From assembly GCF_900116105.1 (NCBI RefSeq), contig NZ_FPAC01000001.1, positions 2,359,135-2,423,134 on the forward strand: 64,000 nt of DNA, read 5' to 3'. The DNA comes from Paenibacillus sp. 453mf (GTDB lineage Bacteria > Bacillota > Bacilli > Paenibacillales > Paenibacillaceae). The notes below the pieces were generated by a model. The model searched no databases. It saw nothing but the letters and a program-made list of their open reading frames with translations, and was not told the DNA's origin. A program made the position numbers and the translations under genes. Below, piece by piece: positions 44,226 through 53,911 of the stretch; the stretch's first letter is position 1; each line of letters opens with the position of its first letter.

Positions 44226-44838
44226 CCCGGTTTCCTCCTTTCGCTGAACTCGAACCTATCTTATTCTCCTTACCTTGAATTAACTTCATAATATTTGTAC
44301 GATGTCTCCAAAATGCAAAGATACAAATAATTAGGCTTGACCAAAAAACAGGCCATGGATATAGAAGAATTAGCAAAAATAATGGTGTCAAAAAGACGAA
44401 AATTAATGAGCCGAGCGAAACGTATCTTGTGATGAAAATAGACAGAATCGCGATAATCCCTGCATACAAAGCAGGCAGAAAGCAGAGGGTAGCTAGCACA
44501 CCAATGGCAGTCGCGATCCCCTTTCCACCACGAAATCGGAAGAAAACGGGCCAGTTATGACCTATAATTGCACTGATACCGCAAAGTGCAGGCACCCAGG
44601 CTGAATCGCCGCCCAGCGATCTGCCAATCCATACGGCAGCAATCCCCTTTGCAATATCCAGCGCTAGTACAAGAATAGCCGGCCATTTGCCAAGCGTTCT
44701 GAGCGTATTTGTAGCTCCTGCATTTCCACTTCCATGATCACGAATATCGATACCCTTCATCATTTTGCCAAGTAAAAAGCTGAAGCTTACCGATCCCAGA
44801 AGATAGCTTACGATTACAGCTGTGATTGACCAAACCAC
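44218..44838 (-). CDS. plsY: Glycerol-3-phosphate acyltransferase
   Basis: 206 residues, five to six membrane helices. DHGSGNAGATNTLR near residue 35 and GHNWPVFFRFRGGKGIAT near 92 are the acyl-phosphate and glycerol-phosphate sites. Transfers acyl from acyl phosphate to glycerol-3-phosphate. Start is GTG, 9 bases after AGGAG; an overlapping ATG one base away is in another frame. Confidence 0.96.
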   Translation of the reverse strand: MVWSITAVIVSYLLGSVSFSFLLGKMMKGIDIRDHGSGNAGATNTLRTLGKWPAILVLALDIAKGIAAVWIGRSLGGDSAWVPALCGISAIIGHNWPVFFRFRGGKGIATAIGVLATLCFLPALYAGIIAILSIFITRYVSLGSLIFVFLTPLFLLILLYPWPVFWSSLIICIFAFWRHRTNIMKLIQGKENKIGSSSAKGGNRVV

Positions 44839-44850
44839 ATTGATTCTCTC

Positions 44851-46173
44851 CTAACTCTCATCAGACTTGCGCCGAGTATATATCCTGATCGGTGTACCTT
44901 CAAAATTAAAGGCAGCACGGATTTTGTTCTCCAAGTAGCGCTCATATGAGAAATGCATTAATTCTGGATCATTCACGAATACAACGATTGTCGGCGGTTT
45001 GACGGCTACTTGTGTTACATAATTAATCCGCAGCCTTCTGCCTTTATCCGTTGGTGGTGGATTAATCGCTACCGCATCGGATACGACATCATTAAGCAGA
45101 TGTGTTTGTACACGCATAACATGCTGCTGAGATACATGCTGTACAACAGGAAGCAGCTTTTGTAAACGCTGTTTCGTTTTGGCAGACAAAAATACGATAG
45201 GAGCATAAGTCATGAAAAGGAAATGATCGCGGATCTTCTTCTCAAATTCATGCATCGTTTTGTCATCCTTGTCTACAACATCCCATTTATTCACAACAAA
45301 CAAGGAGGCTTTACCTGCCTCATATGCATACCCTGCAATATGCTTGTCCTGCTCGATAATGCCTTCTTCACCATTAATAACGATGAGAACAACATCTGCT
45401 CGTTCAATGGCACGCATAGCACGCATCACGCTATATTTTTCGGTCGTTTCATATACCTTCCCGCGCTTGCGCATTCCCGCCGTATCAATCAATACATAAC
45501 GTTGTCCATCTTTTTCAAACGGAGTATCGATTGCATCCCGGGTTGTACCCGCAATGTCACTGACAATAACTCGTTCCTCGCCCAAAATAGCATTAACCAG
45601 TGATGATTTCCCTACATTCGGACGCCCAATAAGAGCAACGCGAATAACATCCTCATCGTACTCATCATCTTCAAGTTCAGGCAGATTGTTCGTAATTGCA
45701 TCCAGCAGATCGCCAATCCCTGTACCATGACTTCCTGACACACCAATCGGATCACCGAAACCTAACGAGTAAAACTCATAGATCAAATCACTTCGTCCAA
45801 TGTTGTCCACCTTGTTTACCGCTACAATTACCGGCTTGCCTGAGCGATACAGCATTTGGGCTACTTCTTCATCTGATTGTGTAACACCTGTCTTGGCGTC
45901 ACACATAAATACAATAACATCCGCTTCTTCGATAGCTAGCTCTGCCTGCATACGGATGGATCTGATAATAACATCCTCACCGTCAATTTCGATACCTCCA
46001 GTATCGATGACGCTGAAAGGCTTGCCGTTCCATTCTGCAACACCATACAGTCTATCACGTGTGATGCCCGGCTTGTCTTCCACAATGGCCAGCCGGTCGC
46101 CGATGATACGGTTAAAAATCGTTGACTTCCCCACATTCGGTCGCCCGACTATAGCCACAACGGGTCTTGCCAT
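44851..46173 (-). CDS. der: Ribosome biogenesis GTPase Der (EngA)
   Basis: 440 residues with two GTPase domains in tandem: GRPNVGKS at residues 9-16 and again near 184, DTAG-type and NKWD/NKVD motifs in each, then a C-terminal KH-like domain ending in RRKSDES. Needed for 50S subunit assembly. Start ATG 46171-46173 is 7 bases after GGAGGAG; a longer frame lacks a site. Confidence 0.98.
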   Translation of the reverse strand: MARPVVAIVGRPNVGKSTIFNRIIGDRLAIVEDKPGITRDRLYGVAEWNGKPFSVIDTGGIEIDGEDVIIRSIRMQAELAIEEADVIVFMCDAKTGVTQSDEEVAQMLYRSGKPVIVAVNKVDNIGRSDLIYEFYSLGFGDPIGVSGSHGTGIGDLLDAITNNLPELEDDEYDEDVIRVALIGRPNVGKSSLVNAILGEERVIVSDIAGTTRDAIDTPFEKDGQRYVLIDTAGMRKRGKVYETTEKYSVMRAMRAIERADVVLIVINGEEGIIEQDKHIAGYAYEAGKASLFVVNKWDVVDKDDKTMHEFEKKIRDHFLFMTYAPIVFLSAKTKQRLQKLLPVVQHVSQQHVMRVQTHLLNDVVSDAVAINPPPTDKGRRLRINYVTQVAVKPPTIVVFVNDPELMHFSYERYLENKIRAAFNFEGTPIRIYTRRKSDES

Positions 46174-46303
46174 AAATACACTCCTCCTGTCACATCTTAC
46201 GCTCATATCATAGCAAAAAATAGTTCATTTATATACATAGAACTAAAGATTCAAGACAAAGCGTGAATATTTTAAATTAAAAAACACGTTTCGAACGACA
46301 ATC

Positions 46304-46325
46304 GGCGAACCCCGGAGGGTTCGCC
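46304..46325. terminator. Strong hairpin after the S1-domain gene
   Basis: Perfect 9-bp stem GGCGAACCC/GGGTTCGCC with loop CGGA. On the minus strand the nearest T run is about 20 bases later, so it may be a processed or weak terminator. Confidence 0.5.
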
Positions 46326-46379
46326 AATTCTATTAGCCATTATACACTGCCAGTTATAAATCTTATGTTAAAGTAATGA

Positions 46380-47600
46380 TCATTTAAATTTGCTTAATTT
46401 GTCGCCAAAACGCTCACCAAGTGTAATGCTAAGGCCTTGGTTGCTCAGTGATACGTTAGGGTTGTCAATTTCCTCACGAGGTGCATTTTTGGATTTTTCT
46501 GCACGAGGAGCAGGAGCAGGTGCTTCTTCTGTTTCCTTGATGCTCAAGCTAGCACGCTGTTCTGCAGTGCTCAATTCCAAAATTTTCACTTGTACTTCTT
46601 GACCTTCTTTTAGAACTTCATTTGGAGTTCCGATATGCTTATGGGAGATCTGGGAGATATGAACTAGGCCCTCTACGCCTGGAGCAATCTCTACAAATGC
46701 ACCAAATTGCACGAGACGTTTAACAACACCAGACACGATGTCACCTGTGTTGAATTGTGCAGAAGCCGTTTCCCATGGACCCGGTTGGGCTGCTTTGATA
46801 CTAAGGCTGATCTTGCCTTTCTCAGGATCCACTTTCAGAACCTTAACATTCACTTTGTCGCCTTCAGAAAGTACATCAGCTGGTTTATCCACATGATTCC
46901 AAGCAATCTCAGATACGTGAACCAGACCATCAACGCCGCCTACATCAACGAATGCGCCAAATTGAGTCAAACGCTGTACTGTTCCTTCAATTTCTTGGCC
47001 TTCTTTCAGCTCAGCGATAACTTTTTGTTTGTTCGCTTCAAATTCAGCTTCCAGCACATCTTTTTGGGAAAGAATAACTTTGTTCGCTTCACGATCAAGC
47101 TCTTTAACTTTGACGCGAAGTGTGCGTCCTTTGTAGTCGCTGAAATCTTCTACGAAATGGCGCTCCACCATCGAAGCCGGAATAAATCCGCGTACGCCTA
47201 CGTCTGCTACCACGCCGCCTTTAACAACGTCGGACACAGTAACTTCGAATACTTCGCCAGATTCAAAGTGTTTCTCAAGCTGCTCCCATGCATTTTCGCT
47301 GTCAATTGCACGTTTGGAAAGAACAAGTCTTTCTTTCTCGTCATCGATGCTTACAACCTTGCACTCTACCTCTTGGCCTACTTGTACAGCATCGCCAATG
47401 TTATCCACATGCAGTGAAGAAAGCTCGCGAACTGGAATCACACCGTCATATTTATATCCAATGCTCACATAAGCCTGGTTATCCTCCAATTTGACAATGG
47501 TTCCTTTAACAGTATCCCCTTTTTTCAAAGATACGAATGAATCCAGTTCATCTTGGGTTGCAGCTTCTGTTACTTCTTGATTTTTAATCTCTTCCGACAT
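46380..47600 (-). CDS. ypfD: 30S ribosomal protein S1-like RNA-binding protein
   Basis: 406 residues with four S1 domains (about 21-93, 109-176, 194-263, 279-350), each with the G-x-V-x-x-V pattern; repeats 3 and 4 share FGAFV(D/E) and GLVHxSxI. C-terminal tail is charged. Bacillota homologues lack two of the six S1 domains of E. coli RpsA and are not always ribosome-bound. GAGGAGGG precedes ATG. Confidence 0.93.
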   Translation of the reverse strand: MSEEIKNQEVTEAATQDELDSFVSLKKGDTVKGTIVKLEDNQAYVSIGYKYDGVIPVRELSSLHVDNIGDAVQVGQEVECKVVSIDDEKERLVLSKRAIDSENAWEQLEKHFESGEVFEVTVSDVVKGGVVADVGVRGFIPASMVERHFVEDFSDYKGRTLRVKVKELDREANKVILSQKDVLEAEFEANKQKVIAELKEGQEIEGTVQRLTQFGAFVDVGGVDGLVHVSEIAWNHVDKPADVLSEGDKVNVKVLKVDPEKGKISLSIKAAQPGPWETASAQFNTGDIVSGVVKRLVQFGAFVEIAPGVEGLVHISQISHKHIGTPNEVLKEGQEVQVKILELSTAEQRASLSIKETEEAPAPAPRAEKSKNAPREEIDNPNVSLSNQGLSITLGERFGDKLSKFK

Positions 47601-47731
47601 ATCAATACCCTCCTCAATTCAAAAACCCCATTTATTTAAACCTGCCAAGGGCAGAGTTCAAAACAATTACAGCATAAACCTGATCTTTCGTAGCTTTCCA
47701 TAAAATATAATGAATCATGCATTTGCGTTTA

Positions 47732-48322
47732 TTATGGCTGAGAAGGTATGCCCGTCTTGGTCATCTCGTCAATCTTGGACATGATCTTCTCTGTAGCCCT
47801 TTCCAGCGCATCCCCTGAAGGATCATCTTTAAATTCATCCAGATTTACAGGTTTACCGTATACAATTTTCATTTTGCGGAACAGCTTATATTCACCAATA
47901 ATTGCGGCTGGCACTACTGCTGAACCGCTGCGTAAAGCGAAGCTGGCTGCACCTTTCTTGCCAATTCCTCCATCATTATTGCGGCTGCCTTGAGGAAAAA
48001 TGCCGAGCACTTGTCCGTCTCGTAAAATTTTAAGGGCAGTTTTGATGGATTCTTTGCTGACGCCTCCACGCTTTACAGGGAAAGCACCGACAGCCTTCAG
48101 GACTGGACCGAGCACTGGAATATCAAAGAGCTCGCTCTTTGCCATAAACCTTACCTTGCGTTCAATTTTAATCCCAAGTGTAGGCGGGTCATAATTGCTG
48201 ATGTGATTACAGCATAACACTACTCCACCCTCTCGGGGAATATTTTCTCTTCCTACAGCTTCTAAACGGAATAATACTGTATAAATGAATCTCAGCAAAC
48301 CCCGACAGATTGAATAAATCAT
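47732..48322 (-). CDS. plsC: 1-acyl-sn-glycerol-3-phosphate acyltransferase
   Basis: 196 residues. Acyltransferase HX4D motif in CNHISNYDPP near residue 34 and FPQGSRNNDG near 114; N-terminal membrane segment. Makes phosphatidic acid, next after PlsY. Overlaps cmk by 4 bases. Confidence 0.93.
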   Translation of the reverse strand: MIYSICRGLLRFIYTVLFRLEAVGRENIPREGGVVLCCNHISNYDPPTLGIKIERKVRFMAKSELFDIPVLGPVLKAVGAFPVKRGGVSKESIKTALKILRDGQVLGIFPQGSRNNDGGIGKKGAASFALRSGSAVVPAAIIGEYKLFRKMKIVYGKPVNLDEFKDDPSGDALERATEKIMSKIDEMTKTGIPSQP

Positions 48323-49023
48323 AAATCGACCTCTCTCCCGACTTCGTAACAGCGTGATACAATATACTCAACGACTTCATCAATACTCATCGAGGTCGTA
48401 TCTAGTACGATGGCATCATCTGCTTGACGGAGTGGAGAAATCTCCCGTTCCTGGTCAAGCTTGTCCCGAGCAGCAATATCTGATTCAAGCTGTTCCAATG
48501 TCAGGTCATCGGTCTTCTCCAATTCATTGAACCTTCGAAGTGCACGTTCCTTAACGCTGGCAGTCATAAAAATCTTCACTTCTGCATCTGGCAACACGGT
48601 AGTACCTATGTCTCTGCCATCCATAACCACTCCTTTGCGGAGTGCCATAACTCTTTGCAGTTCAACAAGATGCGTTCTCAAATCTTCAATCTGAGAATAT
48701 AGAGACACAATCCCGGTTACTTCCCTTGATCGTATAGGTCCCGACACATCTTCACCGTTAAGGAGTACTTTCTGCCCATTCAAATCCGGGACAAGCTCTA
48801 TGCTGAGCTCCCGTAAGTGCTTGAGGACCGAATTTACATCTTCCGGTTCAATTTCATGGCGAAGCATATAGTAGGTAACCGCTCGATACATTGCTCCGGT
48901 ATCTACGTATATGTATGAGAGTTCACTCGCCACACGTCTGGCTACAGTGCTCTTCCCCGCACCTGCCGGACCGTCAATAGCCACATTCAATCTCCCGTTC
49001 TCTGCTGCTTTCTGGCTTGTCAA
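48319..49023 (-). CDS. cmk: Cytidylate kinase
   Basis: 234 residues. P-loop GPAGAGKSTVARRVA near residue 18, DTGAMYRAVTYYML near 40 and GRDIGTTVLPDAEVK near 142. Phosphorylates CMP/dCMP. Start is TTG 49021-49023, 9 bases after GAGGAGG; the in-frame codon further up lies inside that site. Confidence 0.96.
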   Translation of the reverse strand: MTSQKAAENGRLNVAIDGPAGAGKSTVARRVASELSYIYVDTGAMYRAVTYYMLRHEIEPEDVNSVLKHLRELSIELVPDLNGQKVLLNGEDVSGPIRSREVTGIVSLYSQIEDLRTHLVELQRVMALRKGVVMDGRDIGTTVLPDAEVKIFMTASVKERALRRFNELEKTDDLTLEQLESDIAARDKLDQEREISPLRQADDAIVLDTTSMSIDEVVEYIVSRCYEVGREVDL

Positions 49024-49054
49024 CGGGCCATTCCTCCTCAAACTTAAGCCTCAA

Positions 49055-49076
49055 GAAAAAAGCAGGCATTGCCTGC
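49055..49076 (-). terminator. Terminator between ypfB and cmk
   Basis: Minus strand GCAGGC/GCCTGC stem, tight loop, six U; located 32 bases before cmk. It ends the upstream transcript or attenuates cmk. Confidence 0.75.
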
Positions 49077-49120
49077 GACGTGAAAATTATACCACACAAC
49101 CTACGCTGATGCAAAAGCGT

Positions 49121-49354
49121 TCAATCTTCATTACCCTTTATTTCAGAACGTAAAGCGGGATGAAGTGGAATTCCTTCCATGTTCAATACAGGGGAAAATA
49201 AAGGAGCAATTCCGGGAATATGAAGCAATATTTGGATAATAACCAGAAGGGTTATAAGGCTGATGATTACCCTTTTGATAACACACTCCATTTTATTGCT
49301 GAATTCGGCAAACAACTTCTCATATTCTTGACTGACTTCCTGATCGCGGCTCAT
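49121..49354 (-). CDS. ypfB: DUF5359 family protein (YpfB-like)
   Basis: 77 residues with one hydrophobic helix (about 28-46) after a charged, coiled-coil-like N terminus. Same place between motI/ypfA and cmk as YpfB in B. subtilis. Function unknown. Confidence 0.8.
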   Translation of the reverse strand: MSRDQEVSQEYEKLFAEFSNKMECVIKRVIISLITLLVIIQILLHIPGIAPLFSPVLNMEGIPLHPALRSEIKGNED

Positions 49355-49424
49355 CTGCTATCCCTCCGACTTAAGGTTTGGTAAATTATCCCCTAAGAGA
49401 GACAAGCTTATTCCAAATTCTCTT

Positions 49425-50078
49425 TTATCTTCCTCGAAAATCCAATTGACGTTCAAAGCAGTATTTGATTACTTTTTGTCGCTCCATATTCGTAATTTTA
49501 GTAAACTCTATCATTACTAAACGGCGCCCGCTCTCCAGATCTTGGATTCTTACTACTGCAGCTTCAAAGGGAACATGCTCGATCTCTCCATTTTTGTACG
49601 GAAGCAATAACCAGCACGACAGACTCTGTCCTTGTTCTACGCTGTAGCTGCTGTGTTCAAAAAACGAAAGTCCGCCTCCGCTCACATCATCTGTATAGGC
49701 TATGAATCTTGTGAAGTCATATTTAAATTTGACAGCGATCTCCAGCTTCGCCTGAACGCGTAAATAATTGCGCCGTTGAATTTGAGAAATCTCATCTTTT
49801 GAAGGTCTGCGTATCTTGATTAGTCGAATAACATCCTCTTTAAATCCAGTTACATATGTATTAAAAAAATGCTTAACTCCGCCCTCTGTTACAAAACAGG
49901 CAGCCAGTTCATCTCCTATTCTAAGTCTGTGCAAATATTTACCCTCAAGCATGGGAATTTCCATACAAATATGGTCTTCTTCAACCTCTGCGATTCTAGA
50001 CTTGTATTCCAGCTTCTTCTCTTTGTTATCTGTTGAAGGGATTTGAACATATAAAACTTCATTCACTTTCGGATTCAA
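49425..50078 (-). CDS. motI: c-di-GMP-binding flagellar brake protein (PilZ domain)
   Basis: 217 residues. N-terminal YcgR-type domain (about 1-95) and C-terminal PilZ domain with both ligand motifs: RxxxR in RRNYLR near residue 103 and DxSxxG in DVSGGG near 137. In B. subtilis MotI (YpfA/DgrA) with c-di-GMP binds the motor stator and stops the flagellum. TTG start after AAGGTGGAG. Sits between ypfB and ypeB. Confidence 0.92.
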   Translation of the reverse strand: MNPKVNEVLYVQIPSTDNKEKKLEYKSRIAEVEEDHICMEIPMLEGKYLHRLRIGDELAACFVTEGGVKHFFNTYVTGFKEDVIRLIKIRRPSKDEISQIQRRNYLRVQAKLEIAVKFKYDFTRFIAYTDDVSGGGLSFFEHSSYSVEQGQSLSCWLLLPYKNGEIEHVPFEAAVVRIQDLESGRRLVMIEFTKITNMERQKVIKYCFERQLDFRGR

Positions 50079-50156
50079 TGCCGATCTCCACCTTAGGTCT
50101 TATTCATATCACTAAGGGATATTATACCATGTGATGAAGATCATACGTATATGCAA

Positions 50157-50195
50157 ATAAGCTCCTCTCATTTGCAAGAGAGGAGCTTATTTTTA
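50157..50195. terminator. Terminator after ypeB
   Basis: Perfect stem AATAAGCTCCTCTC/GAGAGGAGCTTATT with an 8-base loop; short T runs on both sides allow action on either strand. Confidence 0.8.
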
Positions 50196-50203
50196 TTGTA
50201 AAG

Positions 50204-51547
50204 CTATAAGCGGCCGGTTTGTCCAGGCACAACTTCTACTGCTTCTTCTAGACCTGTATCACTGTTTAGGTAGATCCGATACTGCGAACCATTGATCTTG
50301 CCCACAAACTGATAGCACATCACTTCATCACTAAACTCATTTTTAATGAGCGCCTTACGAACCATGCTAACTTTGAAGTCAGGATTCAGCTTCGCTTTTG
50401 CATCCTTCATTTTCATCTTCGGCGCAGGGAATTCCCGATCTTCCTGATGCTCATTTAGAAACTCTGTGGCCTGCAGACCAATGACTTCACCGTTGTCAAG
50501 AGCAACACGCACTGTAATTTTCTCTGGATATACCAGTACATCCTCATGCTGACGAACATACGTGAAGTTCCCAAGATTATCGTATTCATTGTAAGCAACG
50601 GCCTGCATCTCTCGGTAGCCCTTATTCTCCAGGAATTGATCTGCCTTATTCATTGCCGTCTCACGGTCTACCTTCTTTGGACCCACTTCTCGTTCATCAT
50701 TGTAAGAAATGAGCAAGCCGCCGTCAGCTGTGAAATCCATACTAACCATATTTCCTCTCGGGTGAACGGCAGAAGCGGTATAAGATCTGTAATCTGTACC
50801 CCTCCCGTTCTCCGTCACCTGAATCTCTTCTTGATTTAGGTCTGCGAATTTTTGCGCTTTGCGTTTGACATCGGCGGTTGTTACCGGTACTCCGCTCAGT
50901 TTGCGAACCTTGCGCTGCTCATACAAGCTCGATACCGAAGGTCCCCATTCAAGCGGCGGATATTCACCGACTTTTTTATTGACCGAGCGGAATCCATCAA
51001 CAATTCCGTTCTTGACTTCCTTTTCACTCGTCATTGCCATTTCAGCATCCGACCACTTCAGGTGATCATTCAGAACGCTCATTTGTACATTATCCAGATC
51101 CTTGTTAATCTCTTCTGTATTTTTGTACAAGGTTTGCAAGTTCTTTTTCTCTTGATCCGTCAGCGGGTTTTTGGTTAAATCACGAATCGATGCTTGGTAA
51201 GCAAATTTGGAGATTCGAGATAACAGCTCCTCTGTTTCATTAAATGGAACCATGCTGAGCGGTAGCTGTGCTATTTCGTTCTGTGCCTCACTGCTCAATC
51301 GCCAAACATTCATCAATCCCTTACGGTGCATTCCTTCCGATGCAGAGCTTACCGCAAGCGTATTTCCCAGTTCGGAGTGAATACGATCCATATTATAGGA
51401 TAAGTCGTGAAACGCTCTTTGATATTGATTTTCAGATTGAATCATGACGCTGTTCCTTTGCTGGTTTATCTGATATCCCCAGATGATAGTACCTATGAGC
51501 AGCACTGTCACAATAGGAAACAGAACCGAGCTTAATCGTCTGTACAT
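50204..51547 (-). CDS. ypeB: Spore germination protein YpeB
   Basis: 447 residues. N-terminal membrane helix (about 5-25) and extracellular part; three C-terminal PepSY-like repeats (about 230-440). In B. subtilis YpeB and the cortex-lytic enzyme SleB stabilise each other and are encoded together. Here no sleB lies next to it. Start taken at ATG 51545-51547 (AAAGGAG 11 bases before); an in-frame TTG eight codons upstream is also possible. Confidence 0.92.
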   Translation of the reverse strand: MYRRLSSVLFPIVTVLLIGTIIWGYQINQQRNSVMIQSENQYQRAFHDLSYNMDRIHSELGNTLAVSSASEGMHRKGLMNVWRLSSEAQNEIAQLPLSMVPFNETEELLSRISKFAYQASIRDLTKNPLTDQEKKNLQTLYKNTEEINKDLDNVQMSVLNDHLKWSDAEMAMTSEKEVKNGIVDGFRSVNKKVGEYPPLEWGPSVSSLYEQRKVRKLSGVPVTTADVKRKAQKFADLNQEEIQVTENGRGTDYRSYTASAVHPRGNMVSMDFTADGGLLISYNDEREVGPKKVDRETAMNKADQFLENKGYREMQAVAYNEYDNLGNFTYVRQHEDVLVYPEKITVRVALDNGEVIGLQATEFLNEHQEDREFPAPKMKMKDAKAKLNPDFKVSMVRKALIKNEFSDEVMCYQFVGKINGSQYRIYLNSDTGLEEAVEVVPGQTGRL

Positions 51548-51630
51548 CTTATTCGTTACTCCTTTCTTCAAGTAAGATGTCCTTATTGTGACAAGAAGAA
51601 AGGAAGCTTATGCATCATTGTGCTTAAAAT

Positions 51631-51780
51631 TCAAATAATGTCTTCTTCAATTTCAAACCGATCTTGATTATCGCAAATGCATTGCTTGAAGCCTGTTTCG
51701 ATCTTCCCCCGTTCCTTCTTTCCCCGAAGTACAAATCTTTCACCACACTGCTTGCAGCGGATTCTCACCTTTACTCTCAT
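51631..51780 (-). CDS. Small zinc-ribbon-like protein
   Basis: 49 residues from the ATG that follows AAGGAAGG by 7 bases; the longer frame lacks a site. Two Cys pairs, CKQC near residue 9 and CIC near 34, suggest metal binding. Lys/Arg-rich. It lies between prsW and ypeB where sleB would be expected. Function unknown. Confidence 0.65.
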   Translation of the reverse strand: MRVKVRIRCKQCGERFVLRGKKERGKIETGFKQCICDNQDRFEIEEDII

Positions 51781-51823
51781 TAGTAAGCCTTCCTTCTCAT
51801 CATGATTAGATAGTTTAGACAAC

Positions 51824-51879
51824 AAAAAAACACACTCATTGTAAGCAGCTATAAAACCGCTCGAATACAACAAGTGTGT
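51824..51879 (-). terminator. Terminator after prsW
   Basis: Minus strand ACACACTTGTTGTA pairs with TACAATGAGTGTGT across a 22-base loop, then seven U; just after the prsW stop. Confidence 0.8.
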
Positions 51880-51888
51880 CCATATAAA

Positions 51889-52584
51889 TTACAGATTAAC
51901 CTCTTCTTCTCGCTTAACGAATCGAAACGGAGAGCGATTGTTTGCCCGGTATACCTTGCCCATCCCTCCATACCAAAGAATAACCATAATGGGAACGATA
52001 AACCAGTACCAGCCTCCGCCCTTATTAAGCACGATATCATATATTGCATGCCAGAAAACAGGCAGGATGAGAGACATAGCAAGGAACTTATTTCTAAGTT
52101 TCTGTGAATCAGAGAACTTGGCTCTACCTGTGTAATATCCCATGATAACACCAAACATCGCATGTCCCGAGACAGGTAATAGAGCGCGAAACAGCATTAG
52201 TCCAAATGAAGCATTACCAGCCCATGAATACAATACATTCTCAACTGTAGCAAATCCGAGAGAAATGGCTACCGCATAAAGAATACCATCGTAAGGTTCG
52301 TCAAACTCCGTGTGGTGATAAATAAAATGAAACATAACGAGCCATTTAAACCCTTCTTCCACACCTGCTGAAATGAGCCCAGCATGAAGGTACGGATTAT
52401 GACCAAGCCATAGTTCAAGACCCCGCTGGATAATCATAATTGGGAATACGGTCAGCAGACCGAAAAAGAACATCCGAATAACGATATGAAGCGGCTCTGC
52501 ATCGTAACGGTCTTTGAGATAGAAATATGTCAGCAAGGCGAGTCCCGGAGCAATTGCTGCGGTTAAGACCGAAAACAGAAGCAC
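51889..52584 (-). CDS. prsW: Intramembrane metalloprotease PrsW
   Basis: 231 residues, seven to eight membrane helices. Catalytic-type glutamates in VEEGFKWLVMF near residue 73 and histidines in GHAMFGV and FWHAIYD are the PrsW family signature. In B. subtilis it makes the first cut in the anti-sigma factor RsiW. Could serve the anti-sigma factor at 16.5 kb, but nothing here proves it. Confidence 0.93.
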   Translation of the reverse strand: MLLFSVLTAAIAPGLALLTYFYLKDRYDAEPLHIVIRMFFFGLLTVFPIMIIQRGLELWLGHNPYLHAGLISAGVEEGFKWLVMFHFIYHHTEFDEPYDGILYAVAISLGFATVENVLYSWAGNASFGLMLFRALLPVSGHAMFGVIMGYYTGRAKFSDSQKLRNKFLAMSLILPVFWHAIYDIVLNKGGGWYWFIVPIMVILWYGGMGKVYRANNRSPFRFVKREEEVNL

Positions 52585-52623
52585 CGTTCATCCCTCCAAA
52601 TTGTTTTCCTTAACATTTATTTA

Positions 52624-53241
52624 TTATGCGTCATGACGATTAAAATGCTCACAAATTGTGGCGATCGCATTCTCCGCCATAACTAGCTTTCCATATTCCT
52701 GAAGGACTGCCGTCGTAACTGAGCTTCCTTCTCCAAATTCAGCAAGCAGAGCAATTAACGCACCGTGCTGCTCTGTGTCAACTTCATCCGGTTCAAGGTG
52801 CAGGAACCATTTGTCCTGATAATGATACAATTGACCGGCTCCAGTCACTTTATTGCGAAGCATATGGGCTGCTTCAATCAGAACTTCAAAATCCTTGAAA
52901 GTGTACATGACTGAATCACTCTGTTCCAATGTCACTTCCATTTCGTAAATTTCATCCGCGATGTCATCCTCATGCCCTGCGCCATAACGTTCGCGATCAT
53001 ATTTCCCCCTGGTCACAATAACGACCATTCCTTGAGCAGGCAAAGCAAAAACTTCAACAGCTAGTGGGCCTGTAGCATCAAATCCAAGTTCTGTATATGC
53101 TTGATCCATCATTTCTGTAAACAGTTCGTGAACTTTAGGCTCCTCTTGCCACATATCTTCCTTTTGGATGCCTCGCTCGCTTAAATCATCAAAAGTAAGG
53201 AAAATCCGTATCTTATCGTGGCTTAAGCGTTCTATTTTCAT
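52624..53241 (-). CDS. mecA: Adapter protein MecA
   Basis: 205 residues. N-terminal substrate-binding domain beginning MKIERLSHDKIRIFLTFDDL, a variable acidic linker (about 85-105), and a C-terminal ClpC-binding domain (LYHYQDKWFLHLEP). It hands substrates such as ComK to the ClpCP protease. Start ATG 53239-53241, after GGGGAGG; nine more residues upstream are unlikely. Confidence 0.93.
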   Translation of the reverse strand: MKIERLSHDKIRIFLTFDDLSERGIQKEDMWQEEPKVHELFTEMMDQAYTELGFDATGPLAVEVFALPAQGMVVIVTRGKYDRERYGAGHEDDIADEIYEMEVTLEQSDSVMYTFKDFEVLIEAAHMLRNKVTGAGQLYHYQDKWFLHLEPDEVDTEQHGALIALLAEFGEGSSVTTAVLQEYGKLVMAENAIATICEHFNRHDA

Positions 53242-53371
53242 ACAGGATCCTCCCCTTGTATCATGCATGTGTTAAAAATAAAATATGTTGCTATTTATTG
53301 TTGTGTGCTGAAAATGGATTATGTAAGTATGTTATCATTTTATACCCACAATTGCACGCAATAAAAATGAC

Positions 53372-53419
53372 AAAAAAAGAATCATTAGCAGCCCTAATAA
53401 AAAGGATCTGTAATGATTC
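53372..53419 (-). terminator. Terminator after the 53443 gene
   Basis: Minus strand GAATCATTA/TAATGATTC arms with a 23-base loop, then seven U. Confidence 0.75.
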
Positions 53420-53442
53420 CATGTCAAATCCCTTGCTTCTTT

Positions 53443-53802
53443 TTACATGCCTGGAATCACAGTATGTGATTCTTTAAGCACTTGCTCCACTTCATTCTTG
53501 ACATCCGGGTTGGATCTAATAAAGGATTTGATCAAGTTCATGTTCTCTTCTCTTTCCTTCGGTGAAACCTGCTTCTTGACGACTGTGCTGTGGCTGTTTT
53601 TTGCATCAATGACATGTGAGTCAATCCCTGCTTTGCTCAGCATGCTTCCCATACCAGGAAAGGACATGTCCATCATCTTTTCCTTCGTGTTGTTCAGCAT
53701 TCTGCGAGCATCCTTAGACGTAGGCATGTGTACATTTCTTGCGAGCAGCGAGCTTGCGACAGCACCCAGTGTAATACCGAGCAGAAAAGAAGATGTTCTC
53801 AT
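53443..53802 (-). CDS. Membrane-anchored small protein of unknown function
   Basis: 119 residues. N-terminal helix (RTSSFLLGITLGAVASSLLA) is followed by a polar, helical tail with a KxxxRRMLNNTKEKMMDM stretch, the style of YtxH-like general-stress proteins. Start ATG 53800-53802 after AAGGAGG. Family not assigned. Confidence 0.75.
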   Translation of the reverse strand: MRTSSFLLGITLGAVASSLLARNVHMPTSKDARRMLNNTKEKMMDMSFPGMGSMLSKAGIDSHVIDAKNSHSTVVKKQVSPKEREENMNLIKSFIRSNPDVKNEVEQVLKESHTVIPGM

Positions 53803-53911
53803 ATTGATAAAAACCTCCTTGTATGATTGATGCACTTCTATTGTTCGCTTAAGGCGACAAACTCATGCGTAATAAAAACAGGAAGTTCTACAAATTTTAA
53901 AACACCATAAG

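Noticed and set aside
46707..47417. Plus-strand open frame of 236 codons
   Set aside because: Antisense shadow of the S1-domain gene; Phe-rich composition results from reversed Lys/Glu codons.
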